Shown piece by piece: positions 10,490 to 22,074 of a stretch of 64,000 nt of DNA. This DNA comes from Megascapheus bottae. Taxonomy: Eukaryota > Chordata > Mammalia > Rodentia > Geomyidae. Position 1 is the first letter of the stretch. Every line of letters starts with the position of its first letter. Made by a program: the position numbers and the translations under genes. The notes below the pieces were generated by a model. The model worked only from the letters and a program-made list of their open reading frames with translations, did not search any database and was not told the DNA's origin. The stretch spans positions 3,968,001 to 4,032,000 of the forward strand of contig JANJXV010000013.1 of assembly GCA_024803745.1 (NCBI GenBank). The letters run 5' to 3'.

Positions 10490-12006
10490 GCCTCCCCAAC
10501 TGCTCCTGTTGTTCTGCCCCTGGCCTTCTGCCCTTCCCCTGCCTGCCTGCTCCCCTTTTCCCTCTCAGTCGCCTTGCACCTGCAGTTTTGGCTTTCACCC
10601 CCAACAAACTTAACCAAAGACTTAACCACTCAAAGTCCAGCTCCCTGAAACACTGCTCTACAGGGACACCGGTGTGGCTGTAGGGAATTATCCTGACAGA
10701 ATTATCACTTTGGCTGGACCCACTAATGCCATCTTCAAAGCCTTTCCTAGGATCATTGACAAACTGGAAGCTGAGGTCAGCAGCTCTATGACCAATAGTA
10801 CAACTGCCAGTAGACCCCCGGTCACTCTAAGGCTGGTGGTTCCTGCTAGTCAATTTGGCTTTCTCATCGGAATAGGTGGTTGCAAGATCAAGGAAATACG
10901 AGAGGGTACAGGGGCTCAGGTCCAGGTGGCAGGGGATATGCTCCCCAACTCAACTGAGGGGGCCATCACTATTGTTGGCATTCTGCAACCCATCATTGAG
11001 TGTGTCAAACAAATCTGTGTGGTCATGTTGGAATCCCCTCCGTAGGGCGTGACCATCTCGTACCAGCCCAAGCCGTCAAGTTCTCCAGTCGTCTTTGCAG
11101 GTGGTCAGGACAGGTACAGCACAGGCAGCAACAGTGCGAACTTTCCCCACCCCACCTCGTCCATGTGCCTCAACCCAGACCTGGAGGGACCACCTCTAGA
11201 TGCAGATACCATTCAAGGACAGTATGCCATCCCACAGCCAGATTTGACCAAGCTGCACCAATTGACAATGCAACAGTCTCATTTTCCCATGACAAGTGGC
11301 AACACTGGACTCAGTGGCATTGAATCCAGCTCTCCAGAGGTGAAAGGCTATTGGGCAGGTTTGGATGCATCTGCTCAGACTACTTCTCATGAACTCACCA
11401 TTCTAAATGATTTGATTGGCTGCATAATCAGGCGTCAAGGCGCCCAAATCAATGAGATCCGTCAGATATCTGGGGCGCAGATCAAAATTACAAACCCAGT
11501 GGAAGGATGTACTGATAGGCAGGTTACCATCACTGGATCCGCTGCCAGCATTAGCCTGGCTCAGTATCTAATCAATGTCAGGCTTTCCTTGGAGACGGAG
11601 ATGGGTGGCATGGGGAGCAGCTAGAACAATGCAGACTCATCCATAATTCCTTTTCGCTGTTCACCTCCACCAACCATGATCCATCTGTGTATTTTCTGAA
11701 CAGTCAGCGATTCCAGGTTTTAAATAGTTCGTAGATTTTCAGTTTCTACATACTTTGTCATCCACTCGTGATTTTTTAATTAAAGCATTTTCATTCTTTG
11801 TTCAGCTGTTAATGCTGAGATCATATTTAGTTTTATAAGTGTCTCCCACCTTTTTGTGGAATTTTTTGGCTCATGAAATTTTTGTTTGTTATGGCAATTG
11901 TAAGAGTGGAATATTAATACATTTCAGTTTAGTTCTTTAATGTCAGGAATTTTTCAAAAATATTAAAAGATGGACTGGCGCTTTTACTTTGAGTAGAGAA
12001 AAAAAA
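10490..12006 (+). pseudogene. PCBP2: Processed pseudogene of PCBP2 (poly(rC)-binding protein 2, hnRNP E2)
   Basis: The parent protein binds C-rich RNA through three KH domains and acts in mRNA stability, splicing and translation. This copy is intronless. Roughly 170 bp resembling the parent 5' UTR comes first. The start codon position reads AGG (10662-10664). After GTG (10674-10676) about 45 codons, most of KH1, are missing, and the frame resumes at GNYPDRIITLAGPTNAIFKA. An in-frame TAG at 11043-11045 replaces a lysine codon after VVMLESPP. The frame then continues to the family's normal end, MGSS, with stop at 11622-11624, followed by about 370 bp of 3' UTR and a short A-tract at 11999-12006. 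KH2 has GIGG instead of GKGG (10869-10880). KH3 has RRQG instead of GRQG (R at 11430-11432). The insert GLDASAQTTSHELTI favours PCBP2 over PCBP1. It is not expected to encode a working protein. The exact 5' end and TSD are uncertain. Confidence 0.93.
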
Positions 12007-12027
12007 CACATCAAGAATGCTTCCATA

Positions 12028-12995
12028 CCTACAGACACATGAAGAAATGGTCAACATCTCCAGTCATAAAAGAAATGCAAATCAAAACAACTCTAAGATT
12101 CCACCTCACTCCAGTTAGAATGGCCAGGATCAAGAAAACTAATAACAATAGATGCTGTAGGGGATGTGGCCAGGAGGGATCACTACTACATTGTTGGTGG
12201 GAGTGCAAACTTGTTCAACCACTATGGAAAGCAGTATGGCAATTCCTCAAAAGACTAAACATAGAGCTCCCCTATGACCCAGCAATCCCGCTACTTGGCA
12301 TTTACCCAATCGTCCAGAAACAAGGGCATACTAAATCCACTAGCACAATGATTGATGTTCATTGCAGCACCATTTACCATAGCAAAGATATGGAACCAAC
12401 CCAGGTGTCCCTCAGTTGATGAGTGGATCAATAAGATGTGATATTTATACACAATGGAATTCTATACTGCTGTCAGAAACAGCGACATCATCCCATTTGT
12501 AAGGAATTGGAAAGACTTAGAAAAAATCATATTAAGTGAAGTAAGCCAGATTCAAAGGAACATAGGCCCAATAGTCTCCCTCATTTGTCCTAATCAGTAG
12601 AAACCTTGAGCTCTCCTAGTAGAGATTTATAATAGAACAAAATCTAGAGACATTAGGCCAAATCATACGACACTAAATGTAAGGACCTCCAGGATAAGGA
12701 AACAAAAGTCATATAATGAGTGACTGTGGTCCTTAATGTGCCATGTTATAACTCATCTCTTTTGCCATCCCTTGGTGTTATCATATTGTTACAATATTTC
12801 ACCTTGTTATCTGATATATTTTATATGTGCCTAATTGGTTATTTGAAATTGGATAGGGAAGGGGGTAATCAAGATAAGTGGGAGGAAATGGGGACCATGT
12901 CATGAGAAAGGGTATCAATGTATGTGAAGTTATGCACCTTCTATCTGGTGAATATAATGTGTCCCTCCTATTGATCACAATAAAAAATTATAAAA
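12028..12995 (+). mobile_element. LINE-1 (type I), sense, 5'-truncated, with TSD
   Basis: This begins in ORF2 near its C-terminus: [38 protein letters not shown] and [17 protein letters not shown], open to about 12419 with a frame break at 12350. The type I 3' UTR follows and ends ATTGATCACAATAAAAA. AAGAATGCTTCCATA (12013-12027) and AAGAATGTTTCCATA (12996-13010) form a TSD with one mismatch. It inserted a few bases beyond the PCBP2 pseudogene tail. Confidence 0.95.
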
Positions 12996-13010
12996 AAGAA
13001 TGTTTCCATA

Positions 13011-13725
13011 ATGATCAAGGTAAAGAATAAATGAGCACCAATTAACATGGAGGGTACCCAAAGAGATATGCTTAGTATACAAACAGATGAAGTTTGGAAG
13101 TGGGAAAGACTTGGCATGCAAGTCTTTTCATGATGAGTTTGTCATTTCTGAGATATCCAAGTGGATTTGTTAAAATTATAGTTCAATATATCCATGAAAT
13201 TACTATTCAGAAGTAACAAGTAATATGAAATAATATCTATGCAAAAGCTACTTAGAATGTGTGCTACTCATTTTTCAGGATGAATGGTAGAGTACATGTA
13301 CTGGATTGGGATATTTTTAATAAAGATCCTTTGTGATTAGTAATTTTTTTCAATAGCCAACACTTGAATCACCAGGAAGAGTACTAATAATACTTATTCT
13401 GAAACAATGCAACTCTTATGATGCACTGTTTACTTTCGCAGGAGCCATTGAACCACATCCCTTATTTGATAGCTATGTTGTATAGTTCCTGGAACACATG
13501 AGTTTATTTCTCATTATTGGCATTTATAATAATTTAACCAAAGCTATCTGTTTCTCCTGTGTAACTTCCAAACACTGAATTTTAGTGTAATTAACATGTT
13601 TATTTTTGCTGCAAAAGACAGTGATCTCGGTATGATTATCATTTCCTTTTTCCTTGTTCTTTTTCCAAAATCTATTATAACATTGCATTATGGTTGCCCA
13701 TTCATTTTGCAGCAAAAATCAGTAT
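13011..13725. other. Unassigned region
   Basis: AT-rich sequence with no recognisable feature. Confidence 0.55.
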
Positions 13726-13737
13726 CCTATACAATGT

Positions 13738-13938
13738 ATTTTTAATTTTTTTGCCAGTCCTGGGCTTGAGCTCAAGCCAGAGCACTGTCCTCAGACTTTC
13801 TCAAGGTTACAGCTCTACTACTTAAGCCTCAGCACCACTTCTGCCTTTTTTTCCTATGCATATGGTACCAAGGAATCAAACCCTAGTCTTCGTGCATGCT
13901 AGGGCAAGTACTCTACCACAAGGCCAAACTTTGGGCCC
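13738..13938 (-). mobile_element. IDL-Geo SINE, antisense
   Basis: A diverged complete dimer: TTGCCAGTCCTGGGCTTGAG at the tail end, and a left monomer with TGGTACCAAGGAATC and CATGCTAGGGCAAG. The near-identical flanks CCTATACAATGT (13726-13737) and CCTATCCAATGT (13939-13950) form the TSD. Confidence 0.93.
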
Positions 13939-13950
13939 CCTATCCAATGT

Positions 13951-14394
13951 TTTAAACCACAGATGTTGATTTTCATATTTTTGCCCCAGATGCATAAATA
14001 TTTCCTCAGTACATGATTTCACCAGTACAATTCCTAATGCTTACAGTATAAATGATACATGTAGAGCACTTGCTTTTCATCTCCTTGCATAAACTTTCAC
14101 CACTAGCCAATGATGACTGAATATTTAACACCCCAAAGCTGAAGTACATGTATAGTCCATGTACACTGAAGTACATCTTGTTAACTTCTAAATAACTTAC
14201 CTCTAAAGGTTGACATCTACAAGATTATCTGTCAGGAGAAATAATAGTGCCGAAAGTTTGGTAGACATTAGATTAGAAAAGTAGAGTCCATTTTCAATAA
14301 ATCATCTAGTTTCATAATTATGTAAAGATAGAAGACCCATTAGAAAAAGTGGAGGAAAAAATGCTAGCACTTTATGAAGACAGTATATAGTTAA
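13951..14394. other. Unassigned region
   Basis: Nothing recognised. Confidence 0.5.
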
Positions 14395-14690
14395 TGCTAT
14401 ATAAAGAACTTTATGTATTTAATTTCAGTGGAATTTCATAGATACATGATGACAATAATGGCTTTAGTTTCAAGATAAGAATGTTGAAGTTAAGTGTTAA
14501 AAATACTAACATAAAATCATAAAGTTGGGAAATCTAAAATTCAGCCTCAATTTGTTTTACATCATCTTGCCTCTGAATTTTCTCAGTTTATAATTGAAGA
14601 AAGTAGGCCACACAAATTATTGATGGCAGAGCTGATATTAGAACCCCCAATGTCCGAAGGCTTTTCTTCTGTCTTCTACATCATTTTTTC
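14395..14690 (-). mobile_element. MIR-family remnants, antisense
   Basis: Two stretches resemble antisense MIR: 14395-14550 (AAGAACTTTATGTATTTAAT, then an eroded form of the MIR core) and 14570-14690 (GGCAGAGCTGATATTAGAAC, like the MIR segment reading GGCAGAGCCGGGATTCGAAC). Divergence is high; both could belong to one element. Confidence 0.5.
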
Positions 14691-14905
14691 TTCCTGAAAA
14701 TATCAAGTTTACATCATTTAACATTTGATCTTGTTTTGAAATTATAAGATGTGTTGCCACTTGATATTACCCTGGAAAAATGTGGTCCTGAATATTGAAA
14801 AATAGATAAATTTATTGCACAACTCTTAAATACTTTAAAGTAAGACTTGCCTCTCATGTTGTTGAGGAATTCTGACCACTGAGCCATGTAGAGAGCCCCA
14901 CTTTA

Positions 14906-15101
14906 GGGCCAGCATCGTGGCTCAGTGGTAGAATGCTTGACTACCATGCACGAATCCCTGGGTTCAATTCTTTGGTACCATATGCACAGAAAAGCTGGAA
15001 GTAGTTCTAGTCTTGAGATAGCCCAAGGAAACTGCCCACGCTCTGAGTTCAAGCCCTCGGGCAGGCAAACAAACAAAGAAAGAAACAAACAAACAGAAAA
15101 A
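14906..15101 (+). mobile_element. IDL-Geo SINE, diverged
   Basis: The left monomer (GGCTCAGTGGTAGAATGCTT, GGTTCAATTCTTTGG) is followed by a shortened right monomer missing part of its centre, then a long AAAC/AAAG tail (15066-15101). Imperfect TSD: AGCCCCACTTTA (14894-14905) and AGCTCCACTCTA (15102-15113). Confidence 0.88.
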
Positions 15102-15231
15102 AGCTCCACTCTAGCCTTGAAAACTAGTCGGCTGCTTAATTAGTGATACAACCATGAAAGAGATAGTGGTAGCTTATGATCACAATAGAAATATTCCCAA
15201 CTTTAAACATTTAGAAAATTCTCCAGTATTA

Positions 15232-17018
15232 AGAATCAACATCTTGAAAATGACAATCTTGCCAAGGGCTACCTACAAATTCAACGCAATACCCATCAAT
15301 ATCCCAATGTCATTATTTAAAGAAATAGAAGAGGCAATCCAAAATTTCATATGGAATAATAAAAGACCCTGTATAGCAAAAACACTCCTTAGCAGAAAGA
15401 ACAGCACAGGGGAATTTCCATACCAAACTTCAGACTCTATTATAGAGCTATAATTATCAAAACAACTTGGTACTGGCACAAGAACAGGCCTGAAGACCAA
15501 TGGAATGAACTGAGGACCCAGATATTAAACCACAGACCTATGGCCACCTAATCTTTGACAAGGGAGCCAAAAAAATAGAATGGAAGAAAGACAGCCTCTT
15601 CAACAAGTGGTGCTGGCAGAACTGGTTAAGCACCTGCAGAAAACTAAAGTTGGATCCTTCTTTGTCACCCTGCACAAATGGATCAAAGACCGTGAGGTAA
15701 AAGCAGATACACTGAAAACTTTACAAGAAGGAATAGGAGACACACTAGACCTCCTTGGCACAGGTCAAAACTTTCTTAATAAGGACCAAGAAACACAACA
15801 AATCAGAGAAAGGCTGGATAAGTGGGACTGCATTAAACTGCAGAGCTTCTGTATGGCAAAGGACATAGCTAGTAAATTAATTAGGAAGCCTACAGAATGG
15901 GAGAAGATCTTCACGGACAAAAGCCTCATATCTAAAATATATCAACAGCTCAGAAAATTGAATCACTCCAAAATTAATCTCCAAAGAAACAACCATCCCA
16001 TTAAAGGGCCAAAGACTTAAAGAGAGTCTTTTCTAAAGAACAAATAAGAATGGCCTATAGAGACATGAAGAAATGCTCAACATCTCTGATCATAAAAGAA
16101 ATACAAATCAAAAGAACTCTTAAGATTCCACCTTACTCCAGTTAGAATGGCCAGGATCAAGAAAACTAACAACAGATGCTGGAGGGGATATGGCCAGGAG
16201 GGATCACTACTACACTGTTGGTGGGAGTGCAAACTCGTTCAACCAGTATGGAAAGCAGTATGGCAGTTCCTCAAAAGACTAAACATAGAGCTCCCCTATG
16301 ACCCAGCAATCCCGCTACTTGGCATTTACCCAATCGTCCAGAAACCAGGGCATACTAAATCCACTAGCACAGTGATGTTCATTACAGCACTATTTACCAT
16401 AGCAAAGAAATGGAACCAACCCAGGTGTCCCTCAGTTGATCAGTGGATCAACAAGATGTGGTATTTGTACACAATGGAATTCTATGCTGCTGTCAGAAAG
16501 AATGACATTGCCCCATTTGTAAGGAATTGGAAAGACTTAGAAAAAATCATATTAAGTGAAGTAAGCCAGTCTTAAAGGAACGTAGGCCCAATAGTCTCCC
16601 TCATTTGTCCTAATCAGTAGAAACCTTGGGTTCTCCTAACAGAGATTTGCAATAGAGCAAAATCTAGAGACATTAGGCCAAACAGTATGACACTAAATGT
16701 AAGGACCTCCAGGATAAGGAAACAAAACCCATATAATGATTGACTGTTGTCCTTAATGTACTATGTTATCTCTCATCTCTTTTGCTGTCCCTTGGTTATC
16801 TCATATTGTTACAGTATTTCATTTTGTTATCTGATATATTGTATATATGCTTATTTGGTTATTTGAAATTGGATAGGGAAGGGGGCAAAACAAGATGTGG
16901 GGTGAGGGTGAAGGGGAGGGAAGTGGGGACCAAGGCATGAGAAAAGGTATCAATGTATGTGAAGTAATGCAAATATAATGTAACCCTTCTATTAATTATA
17001 ATAAAAATATATGAAAAA
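15232..17018 (+). mobile_element. LINE-1 (type I), sense, 1.8 kb, with TSD
   Basis: This is the longest sense L1 piece here. It covers the ORF2 region downstream of the reverse transcriptase core (KMTILPRATYKFNAIPI, FIWNNKRPCIAKTLLSRK), the thumb-like region, the Cys-rich block [37 protein letters not shown] and the stop near 16573. The type I 3' UTR follows with its G-rich tract at 16878-16930. Frames break at about 15450, 15510-15580 and 16020-16147. The TSD is GAAAATTCTCCAGTATTA (15214-15231) and GAAAATTTTCCAATATTA (17020-17037), with two mismatches. Confidence 0.95.
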
Positions 17019-17037
17019 AGAAAATTTTCCAATATTA

Positions 17038-17399
17038 TCTATTAAATGTTTAGATAATATATTTATGCATATATATAATATAAAACTGAGTAAATTAAAA
17101 CTTGTGAATTTGTTCTGTGTCTAATTATATTAGAAAAATAGACAAATAAATGAATGATTATAGAGTTGAAACCTGTTCTTGACAAAATGCAAAAGTAGCA
17201 TAGGCCATCAGTTTCCCCTCTAAAAATTAACTCTGTGAAAATTAAAAAATAAAGCATTTAAAAATAATCTGTGAGCAGTCAAACATCAGCTTGAACTGTT
17301 AGTGGTAGTTGTACTCTGGGTTAGGTATTGCCAATGAAGCTGTGAGAAATTAAGGGAAAGAAATGTATTTTGACTTTTGCTCTTGATTTTCTTCCAGGC
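17038..17399. other. Unassigned AT-rich region
   Basis: Nothing recognised. Confidence 0.5.
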
Positions 17400-17510
17400 T
17401 GCAAATTTATTATTTAAAAAATTTTAGTTATAAAGGAAATGTACTGAGGGGTTATAGTTACACAAACCAGGTAATTAGCACATTTCTTTTTGGATAATGT
17501 CACCCCTTCC
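17400..17510 (-). mobile_element. Old L1 3' end, antisense
   Basis: TGAGGGGTTATAGTTACACA followed by AACCAGGTAATTAGCACATT and a C-rich patch match the antisense L1 3' end pattern seen at 17695 and 55836, but more eroded. Confidence 0.5.
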
Positions 17511-17694
17511 CTTGTGCAAATGTCTTAAGAAAATTCAAATTAATGTGATATGTACTTGTCAAAATTGTCAGTGTCACGAATACAAAGATTCAGAATGCTT
17601 TGAGTTAAGAGTGAAAAAGATGTGTGACAGTGGATGCAAAGTGGGAGGGCCATTTTCTTTCATTATAGAGAACATTGCTAGTTCTTGCTCTAGA

Positions 17695-17905
17695 TTTTTT
17701 TCTTTATCTTTTATTGTCAGCATAATGTATAGAGGGGTTACAGTTGTATTTGTCAGGTAGTAGGTGCATTACTTCTTGCACATTGATACCCCTTCTCATG
17801 ATTTTGTTCCTGTTCCCCTCCCTTCACCCCCTTCCAATCATCTTGTTTTCCCCCTTTCCTATTTCAAATAAACATATATACAAAATACCAGGTAACAAAG
17901 TCCCA
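17695..17905 (-). mobile_element. L1 3' UTR fragment, antisense
   Basis: GTATAGAGGGGTTACAGTTG, ACATTGATACCCCTTCTCAT, the C-rich tract at 17815-17860 and AAACATATATACAAAATACC are the inverted L1 3' UTR. Only the last 210 bp are present. Confidence 0.85.
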
Positions 17906-17924
17906 GATCTTGATTTTTTTTCTA

Positions 17925-17980
17925 CAAAAACTCAGAGATAGTACTCAGGCTCTGAGTTCAAGCTCCATGACTGACCAAAG
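17925..17980 (+). mobile_element. SINE right-monomer scrap
   Basis: AGGCTCTGAGTTCAAGCTCC resembles the 3' part of the Geo-like monomer; the rest is missing. Confidence 0.4.
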
Positions 17981-18274
17981 AACTATAACTGACAAAGCAG
18001 GCAACAAGATGACCACTGTCAGTTTTGATTAACAATATACGGAGGATCTACTGTTAACAAACAAATTTATGTCCTGAGAGTGGGAAAAAGGAAAAAAAGG
18101 TGATAGTTTGAATAGGACATATGAGTAAATACTAATAACCCCCCAAACCCTACAAATAAACTAACAAAAATAATAGAAATAGTCAGGAGCCAGATACAAA
18201 ATTACTAAAGAAAAATAAAATCATATATATATATATATAAATGACGACAAAATGAAAAGCTGTTAAAAGTAAAT
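17981..18274. other. Unassigned, with short (AT)n
   Basis: AT-rich; an (AT)8 run at about 18223-18239. No gene is seen. Confidence 0.5.
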
Positions 18275-18512
18275 TAAAAAAATTGTCAGGGAGATGTATA
18301 GAGAGCTTACAATTACATTAGTAAGGCATTGAGTATATTATTTCTTGAACATTGTTACCCTTTCCCATGTTATTCTCCCACTTTTCCTCTCTCCCCCCAT
18401 CCCGTCCAAAATTGTCAAGTTCATTTTCATCATACTGTCTTGTGAATATCTGTGTTACATTAATTCACCCTTTCTCCTTTTTCTCATCTTGTTTTTTCCC
18501 TTCCCTTCCCTA

Positions 18513-18532
18513 TATACTGTATATACAGTATA
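18513..18532. repeat. Perfect 20-bp palindrome
   Basis: TATACTGTATATACAGTATA is fully self-complementary and lies within the L1 3' UTR, probably a local variant of the L1 motif. Confidence 0.95.
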
Positions 18533-18633
18533 CCAGGTACCAAAGTCAGATAGAGCAAAACCAAGGCCATGGGGGGCTCAGAAAAACAAAATATTAAGAA
18601 ATAACTGCACATAGTATATGAAAGACAGCAACC

Positions 18634-18920
18634 TCAAAAATGGAAAACATTTTTGAAAGATTTTATGTTCTGTCATCATACAATTCTAAATTTAAAATGC
18701 TCAAAAATCTATGTTAAAAAGTAGTAAAACGAAGTTAGTAGGATATAAACATCCGATACTTACCAACTACTCTGACAACTCTGTACTTTTTACATTTACT
18801 TCTCACACTTAGACTTTCTTGAGTCTGTTTTTAGCTCCTAATGTCTAGTAGTATGACATATTAGCATGTACTCCCCTGTATGCCAGTCAATAAATGTTTG
18901 TTCATTGAATGGAAAAAAAA
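18634..18920 (+). pseudogene. Short retrocopy of an unidentified mRNA 3' end
   Basis: A block of about 285 bp interrupts the L1 and is flanked by AAAGACAGCAACC at 18621-18633 and 18919-18931, a perfect 13-bp TSD. It ends CAGTCAATAAATGTTTGTTC, about 20 more bases, then an A-run (18913-18920). AATAAA plus the tail in this position indicates a reverse-transcribed polyadenylated RNA. No open frame or known SINE/L1 signature is visible. The AATAAATGTTTGTT motif is also typical of L2 tails, so the source transcript may have ended in an L2. The parent gene is unknown. Confidence 0.75.
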
Positions 18921-19255
18921 AGACAGCAACCACAAAGATAAACCCCTGGTTTCCATATCCTGGAGTTCATTCCACTTAGCCTCTTCCTGTATGGCGTTAT
19001 GTACATAGCTTTTGAGTTATTGTGATCCGCTGCTAGGAGAATCATAGACATATAGTAGTTGTTACAAGTGAGGGAAACCATGGAGTCTTACATTTCTTTG
19101 CATCTTATTCTAAGTCTTTCCATTTCCTTACAAATGAGGTGATGTCATTCTTTCTGATGGCAGCATAGAATTCCATTGTGTATAAGTACCACATCTTCTT
19201 GATCCATTCATCTACTGAGGGGCATCTGGTTTCTTTCTATATCTTATTTAGGAAT

Positions 19256-19629
19256 TCTACTGTATGGGAAAGTAATGGAGAGACACCTTTGTCTCATTTC
19301 TTATTCTAGAAGAATGACTTTAACTTTTCTCTATTAAGTATAAACTTGCTGTAGGCTTGTCATACACAGGCTTTATTATACTGAGGAATGCTCCATGTAT
19401 TCCTGGTTTCTCCAGAGCTTTTTTTCTCTATATTTTTTCTTGAAGTATCTACAGGTCTAACTAAATTTTGTAAATATGCATATGTATATTATATTTGAGC
19501 ACTGGATCTTACATTTTATTAACTTGGAAAGCTTTCAGTGGCTTTATATGAGCCATCTGTATTATAAAATGAACCTCTATCATAGAATTTATTTTGCTTC
19601 ATTGTAACCCGTGTTTTTTTCCTATTTTT
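19256..19629. other. Unassigned region
   Basis: Nothing recognised. Confidence 0.45.
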
Positions 19630-19745
19630 TCCTACTAGAAGATAAATTGTATAAGGGCAGAGGGCAATATCTTTCCTGTTCATTTTTGTGCCTCTGTTAC
19701 TCAAGAAATATAGTAGGAGTTCAATAAATAATGTGATTGACAACT
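19630..19745 (+). mobile_element. L2 3' tail, sense
   Basis: AGAAGATAAATTGTATAAGG, then GTGCCTCTGTTACTC and ATAGTAGGAGTTCAATAAAT follow the order of the L2 consensus end (interval, usage phrase, AATAAAT). Strongly diverged. Confidence 0.5.
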
Positions 19746-22074
19746 TTGAAGTCCTATTTAATCTTCTCATTAGTACTTGAAAGCATTTTGTTCCTTAATA
19801 TCCCTGAGGATTGTTTGGAAAATTAAAGATACCAACAAATTAAGATGGGAAATCAACTTTTAACACATGTTTTAACTTTCCTAATAATTTCATGAACAAA
19901 CATAATTAAAATTTGCTCATCTTCATATATGCACACAACAATAATCACCACTTACAAAAATATAACATACACGTACAACAATAACTACCACCACCAGACA
20001 AAGAAAAAGTCATAATTTACTGCCATAATCTTGGTAATCTAGTACTCAAGAAAGAAAATAAAGTATCTAACATAGATAGAGAGGAACACAATATAGTTTA
20101 CAGTAGTTCATATTAGTCTACCCACACTGTGCCTCTTATTTCTGGTAAAAGCCAATTAGTGAATTGACATAACCCGGAGTGCTCACAAATTGATTGCTAG
20201 GTTTGTGTGTTCTCTCTTATTTAGAACTACTAGAAGTAGCTGCCTGGAGAGAAAAAGATGAAATGATAAAGTAGTGAGGCTTGGATCTCTGTAACAGTGA
20301 AGTATCCTTGAGAAAACATGTGATGCTTACAAGTGGAGCTAGTCAATCTTTGACTAATATGCTAAACAAAATCTCTGAAGACAGAATGATTAGTTCTGCT
20401 TCCTTAATTTTACTATATCTGATTAATCTAGTTTGCTTCCTATCCCTTTTATTACTGTTAAAACAAGGAATATCCAGATTTCCAAGTAGGAATAAATAGA
20501 AAATTGCCCCAAGAAATCTTGTATGTCATATCAGAGCAAAGAGTATTCTCAGAAAAAAAGAAGACAATTTGTGAGGAAAGAAATAAAAACCATGATAAAT
20601 TCCTTAGCTACTATAACTAAAAAAATTTAACCAATAAAATACTGCAAAATTTATTTTAGAATTAAATATAACCCACAGACAAAAAGATATCCATGCGTAT
20701 AGAATCAAGATTTTCAACTATTTCAGTTTTCCCATTCATCTATCTAGAGATCATGACAATACTTCTTAGGTATAAAATCCATGTTGAGTACCAAGTAAAA
20801 ATACATTTAGAAATATTGATGCCCATAAGGCACCATTAATGAGGCTTCAGCCTCAAAAACTTGTGGTAATACTTTGTCTTTCTATGCCTTAAACATTTTC
20901 ACCTTGAAAATAAAGGTAATGAAGCTAGTGTATTTTATCACACAACATATTCTAAATTCAAGTATGCTTCAGAATGAATCAGAGAGTGATGTTGCTTTAA
21001 TGACCTTGTTACTTCCTTTTTTGAGTGTTTGTAAAAGTAAATTGCCATCTTATGAGTAAAATAAAGAATCCATAGAAAATATTGAAAATATTTGTATTTA
21101 GCTTGTCTAGGTTACCATCATGGAAATGCTCCTATATAGATATCTGTATCCATCCATCCATCCATCCACTTTGAACAAAAACACAAGTTTGGGTTTTTGA
21201 AAGCTTTATTTGTACCTTTATTTGAATTAAGAACTAAAATCTTTTTGTGGGAGGAAGTAATTTATAATGATATGATAGTAACTAAATTAATCATTTAGAG
21301 TATTTTATATTTCCTACGAAATTAAGCTTCTTCAACCCAAAATATAGACAAAATATAATTTATTAAAAATGTTATTCAGGTATGATAGAATAATGGATAT
21401 CAGCCTTTTCCTTCTGTAAACTGACTAGATATATCACAGGTAGCTATTTGGTGGCATTAGAGAACAGAAAACACAAGGCTACGGCATTTAAGATAGATAG
21501 CATACACAAGACGAGGTTTATTGGTATCCTAGATTTTGCTTGGCAAACAGAAAAAGTCTTAGTGGGTCAGGAAAGAGATCATACATGAAGTGTATTGCTA
21601 CTGAAGTGGGTAGAACTTGGGGGGTGAAATACTAGAGATGAGTGAATTGCACAGAGAAGGAACCCAGTTATCAAGTCTTGTAAATAACTAGGTGTTTGAA
21701 TGCAGAATTAAATTCATTAGGGTGTGGAAGAGAGCATTAAGGTATTAGTGAACTGCATGGATATTTAGGAATTTGAACAGATCTTGATGATATTGAAGTA
21801 ATAATCTAGAGTAGAAACATTACTATAAAACTTAGTTATTGGCTGAACTTCAAAAGGTAACAGTTTAGGAGGGGAGCTATCTTGTCTTAGATGATGACTA
21901 CATTATATGCCTCTTAGCAAAACTTTTAAAGGAGCTCTAATAAGATAAAGCTCATTTGCCACGTAATTAGCTTCATGCTCTTTTGAAAATCTGCTGCCAA
22001 TAATGCATCATCTACAATGACTACTTTTTTTAAAAAAAGCACTCTATTACCTTTATTTTACTGTTAGAAAATAC
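19746..22074. other. Unassigned AT-rich region
   Basis: About 2.3 kb without recognised features apart from a short ATCC run at 21148-21169. Open frames here are short and uninformative. Confidence 0.55.

Larger units (their letters stand above)
18275..19255 (-). mobile_element. Older LINE-1, antisense, interrupted by a retrocopy
   Basis: The inverted 3' UTR (GAACATTGTTACCCTTTCCC, CTCATCTTGTTTTTTCCC) lies at 18275-18620. It resumes at 18932 with TGGTTTCCATATCCTGGAG and continues into ORF2 C-terminal sequence (inverted TTCTGATGGCAGCATAGAAT, ATCCATTCATCTACTGAGGG) to about 19255. The two parts are contiguous L1 once the insertion at 18634-18918 is removed. More diverged than the L1 at 15232. 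Confidence 0.85.
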
